From the NCBI GenBank assembly GCA_002633005.1, contig NMRA01000081.1, positions 439,995-503,994 on the forward strand: a stretch of DNA of 64,000 nt, read 5' to 3'. Under the pieces are notes generated by a model. It did not search any database and was not told the origin of the DNA. It saw only the letters and a list, made by a program, of their open reading frames with translations. The stretch is from Phoronis australis. Taxonomy: Eukaryota; Phoronida; Phoronidae. Positions 59,479-64,000 of this stretch are shown in pieces (position 1 is the stretch's first letter; each line of letters opens with the position of its first letter). Both the position numbers and the translations under genes were made by a program.

Positions 59479-59712
59479 CCCGTAAAATCTACCCACAATA
59501 ATTGCCAAAAATGCCCTTTTCTACTTTTCAGTGGCTTTTACATAGTTGTGAATGTCCACAAGTTTTCAAAACTTTGTTTTATGGTTACTGGGGTACAAAA
59601 CGTTAACATGGAAATCATTTAATTCGGTGCTACATATGTTTCATGGAAAAAAAGAAAAAGTAAAATTACACTTGTCACCCATATTGTGTCCTAAATTGGT
59701 GAGATGTTACCA
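59479..59712 (-). mobile_element. MITE family M1, copy d
   Basis: Left CCCGTAAAATCTACCC, right CATATTGTGTCCTAAATTGG then GAGATGTTACCA with TA after it (59713-59714). The internal GAATGTCCACAAG block equals the complement of GTGGACATTC in copy a. About 234 bp, full length. Confidence 0.75.
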
Positions 59713-59989
59713 TAGAAATTCATGGAAATAACTCGCAAAACTGGTAAAAACATTGTGAAACCTCATTTGCTTTGAGGAACATTTGAGTACTGTTCTCTGA
59801 CAAGCATACTGTTATGGTAAACATTCTCCAAGCAGTGAAAATTGTTTAATTTGGCCGGATCTGGCCCCAAATTATAGAAATAGGCAATATGGGCCGTCCA
59901 AAAATTCAAAAATCACCGAAAAGACGTCAAAATCGCCCACTCTGTAGATTGAAAACACATTGTCTGAAATATGATGAACAAAAAAAATT

Positions 59990-60060
59990 GCCCTCGTCCA
60001 AAACACCAGAATCAAGAAAATTAATTTTTTGGAGACTTTTTGTGTTTCAAATTCTAGAAA
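59990..60060. repeat. Dispersed repeat R4, fragment
   Basis: CCAGAATCAAGAAAATTAAT and TTTCAAATTCTAGAAACCG resemble the 20800-20860 part of R4. Confidence 0.45.
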
Positions 60061-61641
60061 CCGTAACAAATAGGGAGATTTTTTCTGTAATCAAATCTTG
60101 TTAATGTTTAGTCACACTGATACCAAAAAGAAGTCTACAGCTAAAATTGTGACTTGTGCGTTTTCCTACAATTGGAATTACTAACCTTATTTACATATGA
60201 AAAGTGCATGCGCAATATGTATACAATTGTCTCATGACTACGTAGAGCAAGTTTTGACACGGGACTTGACAACTTATCCAGAATTGGTCCAGTGTGAGCA
60301 ATAGCTGTTGTGTATGATACTTTCACATTAAAACTAGTTATGTGCAACACAATATCTAAGCAATAACATACAGGGTAAAATTTCTTAAAAGAGCAACTCC
60401 ATATTCATCAGATGGTGCTAACAAAGAAATGAAAGGTCCCTCTTTTTAATACCTGAATAGATCAAGAATAGAAAGTTGTTCACTAGCATGGGGTTATTCA
60501 CGGGATGAGTATACCATGAGATTAACCCATTGCAGGCATTTCTATGGGCAGGTCCTTGTTTCAGTAGCGCCACCTATTGAATTTGGAGTTGGCATTCGCA
60601 TTGTGGATTTACTATGAGTCACAATTGTATTTAGTCCTTTTACAAATGCTATCATGTTGTGATAATTGCGGCACATTTTACTGTGCAAATAATGAAGTAG
60701 TTTTCTTTGGAATTTAGTTCAACTATCTAGCCAAAGTAGACTCCATTTCCCACTGTTTTTTTCTCCAAGAGAATTTTTATAATAAGTAAGATGTAATAGT
60801 GAATCCTTTGGAAAAGTTCCTGTGTACTCCACCTCTTAAACTATTAATTGACAATTGTGTTCATCGACTGTCTTCATAGAACTATTGAAATCAACAAATA
60901 TCTGTTAAAATAATATTTATATATTAATAAAATAATGTAAAACATAATGCATTTTTGTTGGGTAACACTTAAGTTAACTGGATATTATTTTGCTGAATAT
61001 CTTCCGACCAAGTAGTTTTCTGAACATTAACTCTTTCGCTGCCTGCAATTCCCAGAACCAAAAAGTTTTTGATGAAAATTAGAAAAATTGGGTGCAATTA
61101 CCAACACGTACAGTACACGACAAAAGTATCAGACAAAACGACCTGGAATTCCCCTTCATGACGACTGTGTAGACACCAAATTCATAATCTCGGCAGTTTT
61201 CTCTCGTGACCCACAATGAAGTGGAATTAACAGAAAAGGAGGCTAAGTCATTGTGTTATTACAATTTTGGCCCCAATGATAATTTCATCAGTCATTTTGC
61301 TGTCATGATGGGACACAGAATTTTGTCTGATTACTTTTGTCTTGTATTGTATCAAGTCTATGAGAATGTGGTACTAGGCTTTGGGTGACATATCTCATCT
61401 AACATTTCTTACTCGAATTACAAATCTGAATCCTGTTCAAGTTGTGTCCAGTAAGCAATCAAAAATGTCTTTAAAACTCGGAAAAGAAGCAAAATTCATT
61501 CAATCGAGATTTGGTAAATGTTTCATATTGTCTGGTAATGTTGTTCACCTGTAGTAAGTCACCAGTCGGACCATTTACCAGTAACATCATTAAGACCTAA
61601 GCAGTCAAATAATGGTAACAGGGTAGCATTAAACATTATAA

Positions 61642-61886
61642 ATGGTAAAATCTTACAGCTTTAGGATGCAATGCATAACTGATGAGTGAAATTTTTGTTT
61701 GCATTTTTTTATAAGATCTGTAGCACCAAATTAATGTTCTACCAAGTTCCACTCCTGCACCATAATTATAATCAGACAATATTTTGACAAATTTTTGGTC
61801 ATGTTTGATGACCCTAAAATACTGAAAATACATCAAAGCAATTTTGCCAAATATTTTTTGTCCAAAATTGGTTAGATTTTATCATT
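61642..61886 (+). mobile_element. MITE family M1, copy c
   Basis: Left ATGGTAAAATCTTAC, then CTTTAGGATGCAATGC; internal TGTAGCACCAAATTAATG, equivalent to the site where the 3.3-kb transposon entered copy a; right TCCAAAATTGGTTAGATTTT. About 245 bp. Confidence 0.7.
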
Positions 61887-62698
61887 TTACTGTGTCAACT
61901 GTTGTTCTGAAGTGAGATATTTGACACAATACTCAAACTGAAAAAATAATTCATTTCCAAGTCAACATGCATAACCTTTCATGGAGCTTTCAAACATAAG
62001 ACCAACTTAAGTTACAACAACGTTGTTCTCAGTACAACATTGAAAAGAGGGAGAAAGGTTGAGTGTTTTCAATAAGAGCGTGGATAGTGTCTCATTTCAG
62101 GCATGCTTTTGGTCATGGATGACCATTTCCACTTGGCATTACTTGTTTCATCAAGTTGTTCAAAGAGACCCAAAATTCTGTGAACAAGTTTGGTGTGACA
62201 TGGCAACACTCCTCATGACCACAGCTGACGACCACTAGCCTATGTTAAAATTTAACAATAGGGAATTGTACGTTATCAAATACTTTAATCTTTGAGACAC
62301 ATTTGAAAGACAACTCACTTTGATTTACAACTGTGCACACAAGCTTGACACAACAGCACCGATACAATTATAAAATCCAGCTTGGTGGGTCAAAAAGTGG
62401 CGTTGAATGTGGGTAATGTGCCTTCAGCGAGTACACTCACGATAACGCACCTAGCTGGCCACAACTGTATCTCTACTTGATTTAGAGAGAAAGAATTGGA
62501 AATGAATTGCAATAAAATCAATGTATGTCAAGCTTGCCTAAGGTTGGAGTAACAAGGCTGCAAACTCATAGCACAGGTCCAATCTCCGATGCTTCAATGC
62601 TGCGTTCACTGGTGTGAAGATGGTGACCGGAGTATCAACAACTACGCAAGCACAAAGCCATTAGACACTCCCAACGACACATCACTGAGACAGGACCC

Positions 62699-62860
62699 TC
62701 AACAGTCTGCCTCCAGAGCTCGACTCCTCAGTTGGGTCTGTGCTACCTCCTCTAGTGTTCGCTGTATCTGCTCTAACAACTGCTCTCCCCTCAATATCAC
62801 CTTCTCCAGTTGTTTCCCAGCATCCTGGTTTTCTTCCTCCAACCTCTTCAAACTGGCAGT
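62699..62860 (-). CDS. Last coding exon of a minus-strand coiled-coil gene (partial)
   Basis: Read on the minus strand: acceptor CTCTGTTCTCCGTAG, then 53 codons and a TGA (62699-62701). Peptide TASLKRLEEENQDAGKQLEK, VILRGEQLLEQIQRTLEEVA, QTQLRSRALEADC. Leu-rich heptads with Glu/Gln/Arg and no Pro show a coiled coil to the C-terminus. Phase 0 entry. Earlier exons must lie at higher coordinates, probably beyond 64000. The family was not recognised. Confidence 0.7.
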   Translation of the reverse strand, partial: TASLKRLEEENQDAGKQLEKVILRGEQLLEQIQRTLEEVAQTQLRSRALEADC

Positions 62861-62924
62861 CTACGGAGAACAGAGCAAAAGTAAGCGTCAGACAAGTACA
62901 AATAACTGTCCATGCATATCAACG

Positions 62925-63090
62925 TTGGCATAGCCACAGGTGGATGTACAATGGGGGCATGGCACCCCTGTTCATTGCAACCCCCCCCTCCAATCGAAAC
63001 TCACTTCAATTTTGCGTTTGGCCCCACCTGTTCACTGCAAAGTGAGCCCCACATCACCACTCATTTCAGCCCCCCGAGGTCGCCAACAAT
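62925..63090 (-). repeat. Dispersed repeat R5, copy 2 (inverted)
   Basis: The complement contains CGGGGGGCTGAAATGAGTGG, CACTTTGCAGTGAACAGG and TTGCAATGAACAGGGGTG, the same blocks and order as 38525-38690. It sits just upstream of the minus-strand exon, in its intron. Confidence 0.75.
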
Positions 63091-63432
63091 TTTCCTTTTG
63101 TTCTCTCTGACAAATACTTCACTTAAACAAACAGATGACAGATAGAAATTCACTTCCTGGACTAACTGACGATGTTTAAGACAATTCTAAGAAAACACTC
63201 CTGTTCACGTGTGTGATCTACAGGTGACACTACGGAAACAAGATCTTGTTATATGCTCACGAAAACCAAGTCCTGAACAGGGAGACCCACTGGTATTCTT
63301 GGAAGGTCAAGGAAGACGTGTAGACAAAGACACCTAGACAACATGTCCACCATGACCAAGACTACCACTGTCACGTGAGTCACCAGGTGACATAAGCTCG
63401 CAAACATATAGAAGGTCAGAAATGAAATAATA

Positions 63433-63579
63433 TACACCTTATTCACAGCCGCCATTTCAGTAGTGAGCCTCTTTTTAGGTTTAAAAAAACAATGCATTTG
63501 ACACATAAACATAATAAGGCACGAAAAAAACCTAAAAAGAGGCTTACTTTTAAAATGGCAACAGTGAGAATAAGGTGTA
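63433..63579. mobile_element. Foldback MITE with about 50-bp arms
   Basis: Left arm 63433-63483 (TACACCTTATTCACAG to GAGCCTCTTTTTAGGTTT) and right arm 63524-63579, its complement with about 80 percent identity, around a 40-base loop. The minus-strand open frame over it (63249-63587) is a by-product. Confidence 0.8.
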
Positions 63580-64000
63580 CGCTCCACTAATTAAACTTCA
63601 AATAAGTGAATTTCTACCTGTCAAAAGAATCCATGGGAAAGGAACAGCTCTCACCAGTTTGAAGACGAAAGCAAATGATTAGGATGTTATATTTTGTTAA
63701 CATACAGAGCCCTGGTTATCTTGGAGATACATTTTTTCGTGTTAATTACAGTTCCCATAGTGAGTATTTACTATCCATAACAATAGCATGTCATACTCTG
63801 GTCACACAGATTTAATGGTATATTTTACTATAAGTGTTGAGATCTTTCAGTGCACCAAGTAAACATTAAAAAATGCTAGAAAAAATGGTCCTGACGTTTC
63901 GAATAAACTGTGTTTAAATATTCTTTTTCAAGGGAATGATGACTTAAAAGACTGTAGGGCTTATATACCTTAGAAAACCTAAGAAATCCGAAGTGATTGG

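Larger units (their letters stand above)
59101..62698. other. Convergent intergenic region and 3'UTR of the minus-strand gene
   Basis: Between two genes that point at each other. Holds MITE copies at 59479 and 61642 and an R4 fragment (59990-60060). The part next to 62698 is presumably the 3'UTR of the minus-strand gene; no clear minus-strand AATAAA was seen. Confidence 0.55.
62861..64000 (-). other. Intron of the minus-strand gene up to the window edge
   Basis: Contains R5 copy 2 and the foldback MITE. I found no further exon with a good donor and an open frame. A GTGAGAGC site near 63650 on the minus strand lacks an open exon before it. Confidence 0.5.

Noticed and set aside
62589-63045. 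Plus-strand frames rich in Ser/Pro
   Set aside because: They are the antisense of the minus-strand coiled-coil exon and of repeat R5.
63249-63587. 112-codon minus-strand frame with hydrophobic segments
   Set aside because: It runs through the foldback MITE; hydrophobicity comes from T-rich DNA.

Overview
The window looks like a metazoan nuclear genome, AT-rich, probably a marine invertebrate. Small phase-compatible exons are separated by long introns, and the introns carry many minisatellites, MITE-like elements and diverged dispersed repeats. There are no operons, bacterial signals or CRISPR. The species cannot be fixed from the sequence.

Two plus-strand genes dominate. (1) About 957-10197 is the 3' part of a coiled-coil gene: six exons, with the 5' end outside the window or unseen. 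It ends in a C-terminal CCHC zinc finger with NEMO/optineurin-like spacing, and its middle resembles my memory of CCDC157. One intron uses a GC donor. One exon before the last appears to be missing from my model. (2) 16639-58354 is a complete ten-exon gene for a ZNRF3/RNF43-type transmembrane RING E3 ubiquitin ligase of 841 residues, the feedback inhibitor that removes Frizzled/LRP6 Wnt receptors. Its order is signal peptide, PA-like ectodomain, one TM helix, RING-H2, then a long Ser-rich tail. Intron 1 is 28.2 kb. (3) At the right edge a minus-strand terminal coding exon (62699-62860) encodes the coiled-coil C-terminus of a third gene that runs off the window.

Layout: 1-956 GC-richer upstream DNA with repeats; 957-10197 gene 1; 10198-16638 intergenic, starting with a hairpin-rich minisatellite and ending in the putative RNF43/ZNRF3 promoter with TCF/LEF-like motifs; 16639-58354 gene 2; 58355-59100 its 3'UTR; 59101-62698 repeat-rich intergenic DNA; 62699-64000 the minus-strand gene end plus a foldback element.

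The most interesting mobile-element structure is in intron 1. A 3310-bp element (26384-29693) has perfect 29-bp terminal inverted repeats and is flanked by GTAGCAC direct repeats. It has split an older TA-flanked MITE (26298-26383 plus 29701-29860). Its TIR start resembles the Drosophila P element, and it contains a THAP-like exon lacking the last zinc ligand, which suggests a P-superfamily relative. The MITE family has about eight more copies here. At least five other dispersed repeat families occur in two to four copies each.
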